From assembly GCA_963707515.1 (NCBI GenBank), contig CAVPQI010000003.1, positions 682,001 to 746,000 of the forward strand: a DNA stretch of 64,000 nucleotides, read 5' to 3'. The notes under the pieces are model-generated. The model did no database searches. It saw nothing but the letters and a program-made list of their open reading frames with translations, and was not told where the DNA came from. Positions 24,983 through 33,579 of the stretch are shown here, one piece after another. The position numbers were made by a program, and so were the translations under genes. How positions within the stretch are numbered: the stretch's first letter is position 1; each line of letters opens with the position of its first letter. Source of the stretch: Sva-07 sp963707515. Lineage in GTDB: Bacteria > Actinomycetota > Acidimicrobiia > Acidimicrobiales > Ilumatobacteraceae.

Positions 24983-25921
24983 TCACTGCTTGGCGTGCAG
25001 GTCGGCGTTGAGAGTGCCCCAGGCGCCGGTGCGCTGGCGGACGACGACCTTGCCGGACTGCCCGTCGCGGATGAACATCATCCCGTCGCGCCCGGACAGC
25101 TCGCGGGCCTTGACGACCCCGTCGGGCGTCAGCACCGGCGTGCTCGCGGTGACGTACAGGCCGGCTTCCACCACGCAGTCGTCACCGAGGCTGATCCCGA
25201 TGCCGGCGTTGGCGCCGAGCAGGCAGCGTTGACCGATCGAGACCTGCTCCTTGCCGCCACCGGAGAGGGTGCCGAGGATCGACGATCCGCCGCCGATGTC
25301 GCTGCCGTCGCCGACGACGACACCGGCAGTGATGCGCCCTTCGACCATCGACACACCCAGCGTGCCGGCATTGAAGTTGCAGAAGCCCTCGTGCATCACG
25401 GTGGTGCCCTCGGCGAGGTGGGCGCCGAGGCGGACCCGATCGGCGTCGGCGATGCGCACGCCCGACGGCACGACGTAGTCGACCATGCGTGGGAACTTGT
25501 CGATGCCGAACACCGTGATCGCACCGCCCTGCTGACGGATCGCCAGCCGGACGTCGTCGAGGGCGTCGATCGCCACCGGTCCGAGGCTGGTCCAGGCGAC
25601 GTTGGTCAGCACGCCGAAGATCCCGTCGAGGTTCAACGTCCGCGGTTGCGCCAGCCGGTGCGACAGCAGGTGCAGCCGCAGGTAGGCGTCGGACACACCC
25701 GACGGGGCCTCGTCGACGTCGATCGACAAGCGCACGGGGCGGATCGTCACGCGGCGCACGTCGTCGCTGCGGTCACGCAACCCGAGCGACGACTCGATCT
25801 CGTCGGTCGGGCAACGGTCGTCGCCGTACTCGCCCCAACCGAGCCAGCGGTACCACGTGTCGAGCACCGTGCCGTCGGCGGCGATCGTCGCCAGACCGGC
25901 ACCCCAAGCCATGCGTGTCAT
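24983..25921 (-). CDS. dapD: Tetrahydrodipicolinate N-succinyltransferase
   Basis: 312 residues, a trimeric left-handed beta-helix enzyme that succinylates tetrahydrodipicolinate in lysine and diaminopimelate synthesis. The hexapeptide-repeat region includes GFCNFNAGTLGVSMVEGRI, GDGSDIGGGSSILGTLSGGG and GANAGIGISLGDDCVVEAGLYV, the form found in actinobacteria and longer than that of enterobacteria. The ATG at 25921 has GGGAG six bases upstream on the minus strand. Between it and lysS lies the 81-bp repeat array. Confidence 0.93.
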   Translation of the reverse strand: MTRMAWGAGLATIAADGTVLDTWYRWLGWGEYGDDRCPTDEIESSLGLRDRSDDVRRVTIRPVRLSIDVDEAPSGVSDAYLRLHLLSHRLAQPRTLNLDGIFGVLTNVAWTSLGPVAIDALDDVRLAIRQQGGAITVFGIDKFPRMVDYVVPSGVRIADADRVRLGAHLAEGTTVMHEGFCNFNAGTLGVSMVEGRITAGVVVGDGSDIGGGSSILGTLSGGGKEQVSIGQRCLLGANAGIGISLGDDCVVEAGLYVTASTPVLTPDGVVKARELSGRDGMMFIRDGQSGKVVVRQRTGAWGTLNADLHAKQ

Positions 25922-25931
25922 GTCAACTCCC

Positions 25932-26155
25932 TTGCTGGTCGGGCCTCACGGCAGATCGTCGATGGGGAACGGTTGGTCGGCCCGACTCCGGCTCGTCGCT
26001 GGTGCTTCCCTGTTGCTGGTCGGGCCTCACGGCAGATCGTCGATGGGGAACGGTTGGTCGGCCCGACTCCGGCTCGTCGCTGGCGCTTGCCTGTTGCTGG
26101 TCGGGCCTCACGGCAGATCGTCGATGGGGAACGGTTGGTCGGCCCGACTCCGGCA
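25932..26155. repeat. Palindromic repeat family, locus B: 81-bp tandem array
   Basis: Nearly three copies of an 81-bp unit (starts 25932, 26013, 26094) with only a few differences. Each has the left arm GCTGGTCGGGCC and right arm GGCCCGAC that pair, then the spacer TCCGGCTCGTCGCTGG. It fills the gap between lysS and dapD. Units are identical rather than separated by variable spacers, so it is not a CRISPR array. Confidence 0.88.
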
Positions 26156-26165
26156 CCGTGTGACA

Positions 26166-27704
26166 TCAGAAGACTTCCGGGCGCAGGGTGGGGAAGAGGA
26201 TGACCTCGCGGATCGAGTCGACGCCGGCGAGCAGCATCACCACGCGATCCATTCCGATGCCCAACCCGCCGGTCGGCGGCATCCCGTACTCGAGCGCCCG
26301 CAGGTAGTCCTCGTCGACGGTCCCGGCCTCGGCGTCGCCGGCGTCCTTCGCGGCCTGCTCCTCCTCGAAGCGCAGACGCTGCTCGACCGGGTCGTTGAGC
26401 TCGCTGTACCCGTTGCCGAGCTCGCGCGAGTCGACGAAGATCTCGAACCGCTCGGTCAGCCACGGATCGTCGCGATCGACACGGGCCAGCGGCGAGATCT
26501 CCGTCGGGTGCCCGGTCACGAACGTCGGACGGACGATGTCGGCCTCGCACAGCGCTTCGAAGAGCTCCTCCACGAGCTTGCCGCCACCCCAGCGCGCCTC
26601 CCACCGGACGCCGTGCTCGGCAGCCAGCGCCCGCAGCTCGTCGACCGGCTGGCTGGGGTGCACCTCGCGGCCGATCTTTGCCGACACGGCATCGACCATG
26701 CGCACCCGCGGCCACGGCTCGGCGAGGTCGACGGTCTCGCCACGGATCTCGATCACCGTGGTGCCGATCGCGTCGCGCGCCGCCTGGGTGATCAACACCT
26801 CGCTGATGTCCATGACGTCGTTCCAGTCGCCGAAGGCCTGGTACAGCTCCATCATCGTGAACTCGGGGTTGTGGCGCGTCGACATCCCCTCGTTGCGGAA
26901 GATGCGCCCGATCTCGAACACCCGCTCCATGCCACCGACGATCAGCCGCTTGAGGTGCAGCTCGAGGGCGATGCGCAGGTACAGCGGCATGTCGAGCGTG
27001 TTGTGGTGCGTCACGAACGGTCGAGCGTGGGCACCGCCCGCCTCGACGTGCAGCACCGGGGTCTCGACCTCGATGAAGCCGCGATCGTGCAACGTGCGCC
27101 GGAAGCTGGCGATCACCTCGTGGCGGATCTCGAACGCCCGGCGCGCCTCGGCGTTGACGATCAGGTCGGCATAACGCTGGCGGAAGCGTGTGTCGACGTC
27201 GCTCAGGCCGTGCCACTTGTCGGGCAACGGCCGGATCGCCTTGGACAGCAACTCGACACGTTCGGCCTTCACGGACAGCTCGCCCTTGCGCGTCGTCATG
27301 ACGGTCCCCGACACGCCGACCCAGTCGCCGAGGTCGAGCTCCTTGATCTCGGCGAAGGCGTCGTCGCCGACGACCGCCTTGGAGACGAACAGCTGGATGT
27401 CGCCCGACCGGTCGCGCAGCGTGGCGAACACGAGCTTGCCGGAGTCGCGCAGCAACACGATGCGGCCGGCGACGACGACCGGCTCGTCGGTCTCGACGCC
27501 GGGTTCGAGCTCCCCCCAGCGCTGGCGTACGTCGGCGACGGAGTGCGTGCGGTCGAAGCGGTACGGGTACGGGGTGCCGCCGCCCGAGCGGATCTCGTCG
27601 ATCCGTGCCAGGCGCCGGGCGCGCTCGGCCGCCAACCCACTGCCGGTCGGTTCTGTCGACGGCTCGGCGTCGTCCGGCGAGGTGGGGGTGGGATCGGCGC
27701 TCAC
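26166..27704 (-). CDS. lysS: Lysyl-tRNA synthetase, class II
   Basis: 512 residues. The N-terminal OB-fold anticodon domain (GRIVLLRDSGKLVFATLRD) is followed by the class II core: motif 2 is FRNEGMSTRHNPEFTMME and motif 3 is GLGIGMDRVVMLL. It charges tRNA-Lys. GTG 27704 is chosen because the minus strand has TACCGT 9 nt upstream; the longer frame above it is not conserved in style. An M15 peptidase gene diverges from the same 120-bp region. Confidence 0.95.
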   Translation of the reverse strand: MSADPTPTSPDDAEPSTEPTGSGLAAERARRLARIDEIRSGGGTPYPYRFDRTHSVADVRQRWGELEPGVETDEPVVVAGRIVLLRDSGKLVFATLRDRSGDIQLFVSKAVVGDDAFAEIKELDLGDWVGVSGTVMTTRKGELSVKAERVELLSKAIRPLPDKWHGLSDVDTRFRQRYADLIVNAEARRAFEIRHEVIASFRRTLHDRGFIEVETPVLHVEAGGAHARPFVTHHNTLDMPLYLRIALELHLKRLIVGGMERVFEIGRIFRNEGMSTRHNPEFTMMELYQAFGDWNDVMDISEVLITQAARDAIGTTVIEIRGETVDLAEPWPRVRMVDAVSAKIGREVHPSQPVDELRALAAEHGVRWEARWGGGKLVEELFEALCEADIVRPTFVTGHPTEISPLARVDRDDPWLTERFEIFVDSRELGNGYSELNDPVEQRLRFEEEQAAKDAGDAEAGTVDEDYLRALEYGMPPTGGLGIGMDRVVMLLAGVDSIREVILFPTLRPEVF

Positions 27705-27713
27705 GGTGACTCG

Positions 27714-27719
27714 ACGGTA
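27714..27719 (-). promoter_or_regulatory. -10 element (TACCGT) of lysS
   Basis: Minus-strand TACCGT ends 9 nt before GTG 27704. Confidence 0.5.
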
Positions 27720-27810
27720 GCGAACGCGACGGCCAAGCGGCCCAAACGAATCGCCCGGAGCGTCGCCGTCGCCGGGAGGAGCCTGACGCCAGCGCTCCTC
27801 GGCCACCGCC

Positions 27811-27816
27811 TACGCT
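27811..27816 (+). promoter_or_regulatory. -10 element (TACGCT) of the M15 peptidase gene
   Basis: TACGCT ends 8 nt before GTG 27825 and supports that codon, since the frame is open for two kilobases further upstream. Confidence 0.55.
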
Positions 27817-27824
27817 CGTTCTTC

Positions 27825-29159
27825 GTGCGCATCCGAACCACTGCCGCGGTCGCGATCGCTCTGACCGCACTCGCTGCCATCCCGGTCGCCGCCCTCGGGT
27901 CGGGCGACACCGTCAACGGGCCCGCCCGGGCCACGTCGCCGGCAGGCGCCGCGACCCCGGTGGCGACCGACGTCGTCACGATCTACAACTCCGGCAACCT
28001 GCGGCCCGAGGTGGCGGGAGCGGCCATCAACGCCGCCCGCCAGTCCGGTGCGGCCATCGCCTTCGGTCGCTCGGCGAGCGTCGGCATGATCGGCGTCTAC
28101 CGCGGCGCCAACGCCGTCCAACTCGCCGACCCCGGCTTCGCCTTCCCGATGGGCGTCACTGCCCTCGCGCCAGAGGCGGTCGGCAACACGATGGGACGAG
28201 GGGTCTCGCGGCACCTCGCCAACGACACGGTGGTCATGAGTGCCACGTCGGCGGCGTTGCCAGGACGTTCGGTGCGGGCCGGCGACGTGTTGCAGCTGGT
28301 CGCCGCCTGGGGCGGCGCCGTCAACTTCCGGGTCGCCGCCGTGCTGCCCGACGCCCAGATCGGCGGAGCCGAGCTGCTGATGTCCACCGCCGGCGCCGAT
28401 CGCATCGGCATCACCGACCTCAGCCGGGCAGTGCTCTGGAACCCCGCCTCGCGACCGGCGATCGACAACGCCGTTGCCGCCAACGGTCTCGTGTCGACGT
28501 CGATCCGCATCCGCCGCAGCTGGGAGCCCCCCGATCCCGACGACACGCTCGGCATGGTGGCGACCAAGCGGGCGCTGGGCGAGTTCCAGTACCGCGTCAA
28601 CGGCGACGGGTCGGTGACCCAGCAGGGCAGCTGGCAGGCGGCGCACCTGCCGTCGGGACGCCGCGACGTCGGCCTCGGCATCGTCGCCCGCTGCCACCTC
28701 ACCGTGGAGCCGGCGATCCGCGCCGCCCTCTCCGAGGTCTCCTCGCGGGGCCTCGCCGGCACGATCAACGTCGGCGACGCCAACCTCGCCGGCGGCTGCC
28801 ACTATCCGCGCTTCAACCGGCTGACGCCGAACAGTTCGCTCGGCTTCCTGTCCCGGCACTCGTGGGGCATGGCGCTCGACACCAACACACGCGGTTCGTG
28901 CCAGGGCTGCGTGCCGGACTTCTCCCGTTCGGTGGCCGGATGCAGGACGGTGGAGATCTTCCGTAAGCACGGCTTCGCCTGGGGCGGCAACTTCTTGACC
29001 CCCGACGGCATGCACTTCGAGTGGGTCGGCCAGCGCCGCGACCTGCTGCCGTACCCGTCGCGTTTCTGCCAGAACACCGGCGCCGTCGCGCTCACCGCCG
29101 AGCCGGCCGGGATCGACACCTTCTTCGCCAACGACGGCCTCGATCTCGCCCACGACTGA
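27825..29159 (+). CDS. Secreted M15-type D,D-carboxypeptidase-like protein
   Basis: 444 residues with a signal peptide (TTAAVAIALTALAAIPVAAL). The C-terminal third has the zinc site of the VanY/M15 peptidases: SRHSWGMALDTNT gives the His and Asp ligands and GMHFEWV the last His. The N-terminal domain (~50-260) is conserved in style but unrecognised. It is expected to trim peptidoglycan stem peptides outside the membrane. Cysteines in CQGCVPDF and GCRTVE may form disulfides. Confidence 0.8.
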   Translation: MRIRTTAAVAIALTALAAIPVAALGSGDTVNGPARATSPAGAATPVATDVVTIYNSGNLRPEVAGAAINAARQSGAAIAFGRSASVGMIGVYRGANAVQLADPGFAFPMGVTALAPEAVGNTMGRGVSRHLANDTVVMSATSAALPGRSVRAGDVLQLVAAWGGAVNFRVAAVLPDAQIGGAELLMSTAGADRIGITDLSRAVLWNPASRPAIDNAVAANGLVSTSIRIRRSWEPPDPDDTLGMVATKRALGEFQYRVNGDGSVTQQGSWQAAHLPSGRRDVGLGIVARCHLTVEPAIRAALSEVSSRGLAGTINVGDANLAGGCHYPRFNRLTPNSSLGFLSRHSWGMALDTNTRGSCQGCVPDFSRSVAGCRTVEIFRKHGFAWGGNFLTPDGMHFEWVGQRRDLLPYPSRFCQNTGAVALTAEPAGIDTFFANDGLDLAHD

Positions 29160-29215
29160 CCGACGCGGTCACGCGGCGTTCACGGGGCCCGGCGTCGGGT
29201 CGACGGGTGCGCTCG

Positions 29216-29221
29216 TAGCCT
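29216..29221 (+). promoter_or_regulatory. -10 element (TAGCCT) of the LpdA-like gene
   Basis: TAGCCT ends 7 nt before the ATG at 29229. Confidence 0.5.
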
Positions 29222-29228
29222 GGGTGGC

Positions 29229-30590
29229 ATGGCGACGAGGTTCGTGATCATCGGCGGTGGCCCGGCAGGCAACACGGCGGCGACCACCGCGGCACGCCTC
29301 GGCGCCGAGGTGACGATGATCGAACGCGACGTCGTCGGTGGTGCCGCGCACCTGTGGGACTGCATCCCGTCGAAGTCGATGATCGCCACCGGCCGGGCGA
29401 TCAGCCGCACCCGGGCGATCCCGGGGATGGGGCTGGCGAGCGTCGACACGAACGTCGACGTCGAGATGCTGGGCCGCCGCATCCGGTCGATCGAGGACAC
29501 GATGCGCAACAACACGACGGAGCTGCTGCGCAGCCAGGGCGTGCGGATCATCCGCGGCGTCGGCCGCTTCGCCGGGCCGAACACGGTCGTCGTCGACGGC
29601 GCCAACGGCGTCGAGACGATCGAGTTCGACGCCGCCCTGATCGCCACCGGGTCGCGTCCGCGGATCCCCGAGTGGTGCCATCCCGACGGCGACCGCATCC
29701 TGACGACGCGCGACTGCTACCCGCCGAAGCTGTTCCCGGAGAGCGTCACCGTGATCGGATCGGGCGTCACCGGCGTCGAGTTCGTGCACATGTTCTCGTC
29801 GTTCGGTTCCAAGGTGACGCTCGTCGTCAGCCGCCAGCAGGTGCTGCCGGGCAAGGATCCCGAGGTCGCGGCCGTGCTCGAGCACGAGTTCATGCGGCGC
29901 GGTGTCAAGCTGCTGATGGGGGCGCGGGCGGAATCGATCGAGCGCGTCGACGACGGCGTCCGCGTCGTCTGCGACGACGGCCGCTCGGTCACCTCGACCC
30001 ACGCCGTGCTGGCGATCGGCTCGATGCCGAACACCGAGGAGCTCGGGCTCGAACGTGCCGGCGTCGCCGTCAACCAATGGGGCTACGTCGACATCGACCG
30101 GCACTGCGTGACCAACGTCGGCCACATCTACGCCGCCGGCGACATGTCGGGCAAGCTCCCGTTGTCGTCGGTCGCCTCGATGCAGGGCCGCAAGGTCGCC
30201 GAACACCTGATGGGTGCCCACGGTCGCCGCACCCGCGACCTCGACTACGACAAGGCGGCGTCGGCGATCTTCACCGAGCCGGAGATCGCCGACGTCGGCC
30301 TCGCCGAGGCCGAGGCGTTCAGCTCCGGACGCAAGATCCGCGTGACCAAGGTGCCGTTCTCGTCGACCGCCAAGGCGATGATCAACAACGACACCACCGG
30401 CTTCGTCAAGATCATCTCCGACCCCGCCACCGGCGTCGTCCTCGGCGGCTCGATCGTCGGCCGCCAGGCCGCCGAACTGATCTCGGTGATCGCCCTCGCC
30501 GTCACCGCCAACCTCTCGGTGGTCGACCTCGCCGAGAGCATCCTCGTGCACCCGGCGCTGAGCGAAGCGCTCGCCGAGGCCGCCGAGTAG
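29229..30590 (+). CDS. LpdA-like NAD(P)H:quinone dehydrogenase
   Basis: 453-residue flavoprotein of the disulfide reductase fold. FAD binds at VIIGGGPAGNTAA, NAD(P)H at TVIGSGVTGVEF, and the second FAD site is YAAGDMSG. The redox disulfide CxxxxC of dihydrolipoyl dehydrogenase is absent: the helix reads GGAAHLWDCIPSKS with one Cys. This is the pattern of mycobacterial LpdA (Rv3303c), which reduces quinones rather than lipoamide. It is transcribed alone; a TetR gene follows convergently. Confidence 0.85.
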   Translation: MATRFVIIGGGPAGNTAATTAARLGAEVTMIERDVVGGAAHLWDCIPSKSMIATGRAISRTRAIPGMGLASVDTNVDVEMLGRRIRSIEDTMRNNTTELLRSQGVRIIRGVGRFAGPNTVVVDGANGVETIEFDAALIATGSRPRIPEWCHPDGDRILTTRDCYPPKLFPESVTVIGSGVTGVEFVHMFSSFGSKVTLVVSRQQVLPGKDPEVAAVLEHEFMRRGVKLLMGARAESIERVDDGVRVVCDDGRSVTSTHAVLAIGSMPNTEELGLERAGVAVNQWGYVDIDRHCVTNVGHIYAAGDMSGKLPLSSVASMQGRKVAEHLMGAHGRRTRDLDYDKAASAIFTEPEIADVGLAEAEAFSSGRKIRVTKVPFSSTAKAMINNDTTGFVKIISDPATGVVLGGSIVGRQAAELISVIALAVTANLSVVDLAESILVHPALSEALAEAAE

Positions 30591-30614
30591 CACCGGCCGG
30601 TCACGGCAACGACG

Positions 30615-31208
30615 TCAGCGACCCGCCGGCGCGACGGACGCGGTGCGCGCCTGTTCGACGAGCATCGCGAGCTGGCGCCCGGCGAGGTGCAGCGGGGCGG
30701 GATCGCGCAGGGTCCGGGCGAGCACGAACGTGCCCTCGATCGTGGCCACGAACACCGTCGCCAGCGATCCGGCGGCCTGGCGGTCGATCCCGGCGTCGAC
30801 GAGGTGCGCGGTGGCGGCGTCGATCCACGACTGGAAGGCGCGCCCCGCGGCCAGGCGCAGCGGTTCGCTGCTGTTGGCCACCTCGCGGGCGATGCCGCCG
30901 ATCGGGCACGGATCGATGAAGTCGCTCGCCGCCAGCGCTTCGGCGGCCCCGTCGAAGAAGTCGACGTAGGCATCGGCAGGGCTCGCGGCGTCGGCGGCGA
31001 CGGCGACGAACAGGTCGCGATAGACGCCACCGGTCGCTTCGACGACGGCGACCGCCAGCGCCTCCTTGCCGCCGGGGAAGAAGTGGTAGATCGAGCCGAT
31101 CGTCGCCGACGACGCCTCCGAGATCTGGCTCAGCGAGGTGGCGTTGTACCCGGCCCGACGGAACAGCTCGTTCGTCGCGACGATGATGCGATCCCGAGTC
31201 GACGCCAT
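30615..31208 (-). CDS. TetR-family transcriptional regulator
   Basis: 197 residues; helix-turn-helix at residues ~25-45 (TSLSQISEASSATIGSIYHFF), then the helical effector domain with a cysteine-containing DFIDPCPIGGIA typical of one TetR group. ATG 31208 is used; TTG/ATG two codons upstream is possible. TAGAAT lies 6 nt before the ATG and overlaps a CTAGAAC/GTTCTAG palindrome, so it is probably self-repressing and also controls the divergent SnoaL-like gene at 31305. Confidence 0.87.
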   Translation of the reverse strand: MASTRDRIIVATNELFRRAGYNATSLSQISEASSATIGSIYHFFPGGKEALAVAVVEATGGVYRDLFVAVAADAASPADAYVDFFDGAAEALAASDFIDPCPIGGIAREVANSSEPLRLAAGRAFQSWIDAATAHLVDAGIDRQAAGSLATVFVATIEGTFVLARTLRDPAPLHLAGRQLAMLVEQARTASVAPAGR

Positions 31209-31214
31209 CAGCAC

Positions 31215-31220
31215 ATTCTA
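31215..31220 (-). promoter_or_regulatory. -10 element (TAGAAT) of the TetR gene
   Basis: Minus-strand TAGAAT ends 6 nt before the ATG at 31208 and lies partly inside the operator palindrome. Confidence 0.55.
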
Positions 31221-31285
31221 GAACCATCGTTCTAGCGGTGATCCAGGGCGGTGATCTAGAGTGACCGTTCTAGAGCGACCGTTCT
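31218..31285. promoter_or_regulatory. TetR operator cluster in the divergent region
   Basis: CTAGAAC-CATC-GTTCTAG (31218-31235) is a perfect 7-bp inverted repeat. Further on, TCTAGA (31255-31260) and two direct copies of GACCGTTCT (31263-31271 and 31277-31285) repeat the same half-site, up to 20 bp before the GTG at 31305. Confidence 0.65.
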
Positions 31286-31304
31286 GGTCCGGACAGGAGG
31301 CCCC

Positions 31305-31763
31305 GTGTACAAGATGTCGATCCGTGCCCTGATGCGTCACGGCGTCAAGAAGCTCAACCACGGCGACTACTCGATGTTGCTGAAGATGGCCAGCCCGGAC
31401 TTCGAGCTCGCCTTTCCCGGCAGCAACTCGTGGTCGACGATGTTCCGCCCGCAACAACCCGGCCGCGAGGTGCATGTCACGCACCGCGGCATCGACGAAG
31501 CGGTCGCCTTCGCCGATCGCTTCGTCGGCGACGGCCTGCAGCTGGAGATCGAGGACATCCTCGTCAACGGCCCGCCGTGGCGCACGCGCATCGCCGTGCG
31601 GGCGTGTTCGTACGCCACCGGCGATGACGGGCGCGACGTCTACAACAACCGCGCCGTGCTCTTCCTCGAGACCCGCTGGGGGCGCCTGCACCGCTGGGAG
31701 GACTACGAGGACACCGAGCGCGTCACCGCCTGGGATCGGGCGAGGACGACGCTCAGCGGATGA
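31305..31763 (+). CDS. SnoaL/NTF2-like protein
   Basis: 152 residues of the NTF2-like cone fold: MRHGVKKLNHGDYSMLLKMASPDFELAFPG, then TRIAVRACSY and LHRWEDYEDTERV. SnoaL-like proteins act as small isomerases, hydratases or ligand binders; no catalytic residue can be assigned. GTG 31305 has AGGAGG five bases upstream, one of the few strong ribosome binding sites in this window. Divergence from a TetR gene with shared operators suggests it is that regulator's main target. Confidence 0.75.
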   Translation: MYKMSIRALMRHGVKKLNHGDYSMLLKMASPDFELAFPGSNSWSTMFRPQQPGREVHVTHRGIDEAVAFADRFVGDGLQLEIEDILVNGPPWRTRIAVRACSYATGDDGRDVYNNRAVLFLETRWGRLHRWEDYEDTERVTAWDRARTTLSG

Positions 31764-31778
31764 TCGCGCCGTGCGCTG

Positions 31779-33560
31779 CTACTCGATGACCGCCAGCACG
31801 TCACCGCCACCGACGGTGTCGCCGGCGGTGACCTTGATCTCCTTGATCGTGCCCGCCTTCTCGGCGTTGATCTGGTTCTCCATCTTCATCGCCTCGAGGA
31901 CGACGATGCCGGCGCCGACCTCGACCTGCTGGCCGACCTCGACCAGGACCTTGACGATCGTGCCCTGCATCGGCGCCTCGACCGACCCGGACCCGGCAGC
32001 GCCACCGCCGCCGCCTGCGCCGCCGCCAGCGCGCTTGGCCTTCTTCGCCGTGGCACCGCCGGCGACGGCGACGACCGGCGTCTCGGGAACCCACATGTTG
32101 ACGTCGAAGCGCTTGCCGTTGACCTCGACGGTCGTCGAGCGCTTGACCAGCGGCTCGGCGTCGTCGTCGTCGGTGGGGGGAGCGGTCGATTCCGCCTTGC
32201 CGCCGACACCCGACAGATCGAGCGTCTCTTCGACCCACTTCGTCGAGTGGGTCACGGCGACGAAGTCCGGGTGGCGGAGGATCGCCAGGTCGGCCGGGAT
32301 CGTCGTCGCCACGCCCTCGACGACGAGCTCTTCGAGCGCCCGGATCGTGCGGGCGATCGCCACCTCACGGTTGCGGCCCCACACGATCAACTTGCCGACG
32401 AGGTTGTCGTAGTACTGGCTGATCTCGTCGCCCGACAGGTAGCCCGAGTCGAAGCGCACACCGAACCCGTCGGGAGCGACGAGCTTGGTGATCGGCCCGG
32501 GGGAGGGGAGGAACTTGCCCTCGGCGACGTCTTCGGCGTTGATCCGGATCTCGATCGAGTGACCGCGACGGGCGGCGTCGACCTCGGCCTGGGTCATCGG
32601 CAGTTCCTCGCCGGCGGCGACGCGGATCTGCCACTCGACGAGGTCGATGTCGGTGATCATCTCGCTGACCGGGTGCTCGACCTGCAGGCGGGTGTTCATC
32701 TCGAGGAAGAAGAAGTCACCGTCCTGGAAGATGAACTCGACGGTGCCGGCGCCGTAGTAGCCGACCGCCTTCGCCGCCTTGACGGCCGCTTCGCCCATCG
32801 CCTGCTCGACGCCGTCGGGCAGGCCCGGTGCCGGTGCCTCTTCGACGAGCTTCTGGTGACGGCGCTGGGCGGAGCAGTCGCGGGTCGAGACCCAGACGCA
32901 GTTGCCCTGCTTGTCGCCCACCAGCTGCACCTCGACGTGGCGCGGCCACGTGAGATAGCGCTCGACGTAGCACTCGTCGCGGCCGAAGAAGCTCTTCGCC
33001 TCGCGCTGCGCGCTGGCGAACGCGTTCTCGACCTCGCTCGCGTTCTGGACGACCTTCATGCCCCGGCCGCCACCACCGAACGCCGCCTTGATGCACACCG
33101 GCCAGCCGAACTCGTCACCGAAGGCGGTGATCTCGTCGGGTCCCTTGGCGAACTCGGTCGTGCCGGGCACCACCGGCGCACCGCCACGAATCGCCGCCAG
33201 GCGGCTGGAGACCTTGTCGGACATCTCGTCCATCGCCGTCGGCGGAGGTCCGATGAACTCGACGCCCATCTCGATGATCGCCCGGGCGAAGTCGGCGTTC
33301 TCGCTGAAGAAGCCGTAGCCGGGGTGGACAGCGTCGGCACCGCTCTCGCGGATCGCGGCGAGCACGGCCTCGGTGTTGATGTAGCTCTCCGCGGCCGTCT
33401 GCCCGCCCAGCGCGTACGCCTCGTCCGCCAAACGGACGTGGAGGGCGTCGCGGTCGAGTTCGGAGTACACCGCAACGGTGGCGATGCCCATCTCGCGAGC
33501 TGCACGGATGACGCGGACGGCGATCTCGCCCCGGTTGGCGATCAGGATCTTCTTGAGCAC
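31779..33560 (-). CDS. Acyl-CoA carboxylase, biotin carboxylase + biotin carrier subunit
   Basis: 593 residues. The biotin carboxylase half has KILIANRGEIAVRVIRA, the ATP-grasp loop AAFGGGGRGMKVV, EMNTRLQVEHPVSE and RINAEDV. The C-terminal biotinyl domain has EAMKMEN with the biotinylated Lys, after a Gly/Ala/Pro hinge. It carboxylates biotin for an acetyl-/propionyl-CoA carboxylase; the beta subunit is not nearby. GTG 33560 follows TACATT by 7 nt and gives the usual VLKKILIANRGE; ATG 33581 is an alternative that overlaps birA. BirA faces it. Confidence 0.93.
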   Translation of the reverse strand: MLKKILIANRGEIAVRVIRAAREMGIATVAVYSELDRDALHVRLADEAYALGGQTAAESYINTEAVLAAIRESGADAVHPGYGFFSENADFARAIIEMGVEFIGPPPTAMDEMSDKVSSRLAAIRGGAPVVPGTTEFAKGPDEITAFGDEFGWPVCIKAAFGGGGRGMKVVQNASEVENAFASAQREAKSFFGRDECYVERYLTWPRHVEVQLVGDKQGNCVWVSTRDCSAQRRHQKLVEEAPAPGLPDGVEQAMGEAAVKAAKAVGYYGAGTVEFIFQDGDFFFLEMNTRLQVEHPVSEMITDIDLVEWQIRVAAGEELPMTQAEVDAARRGHSIEIRINAEDVAEGKFLPSPGPITKLVAPDGFGVRFDSGYLSGDEISQYYDNLVGKLIVWGRNREVAIARTIRALEELVVEGVATTIPADLAILRHPDFVAVTHSTKWVEETLDLSGVGGKAESTAPPTDDDDAEPLVKRSTTVEVNGKRFDVNMWVPETPVVAVAGGATAKKAKRAGGGAGGGGGAAGSGSVEAPMQGTIVKVLVEVGQQVEVGAGIVVLEAMKMENQINAEKAGTIKEIKVTAGDTVGGGDVLAVIE

Positions 33561-33567
33561 GGGTGCC

Positions 33568-33573
33568 AATGTA
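33568..33573 (-). promoter_or_regulatory. -10 element (TACATT) of the carboxylase gene
   Basis: Minus-strand TACATT ends 7 nt before GTG 33560. Confidence 0.5.
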
Positions 33574-33579
33574 GGGGCC

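Noticed and set aside
25932..26155. CRISPR array
   Set aside because: The units are contiguous 81-bp copies without unique spacers, and no cas gene is in the window.
25857..27824. The long upstream extension of the M15 peptidase frame
   Set aside because: It runs through the 81-bp array and antisense to lysS. The signal peptide and the -10 element place the true start at 27825.
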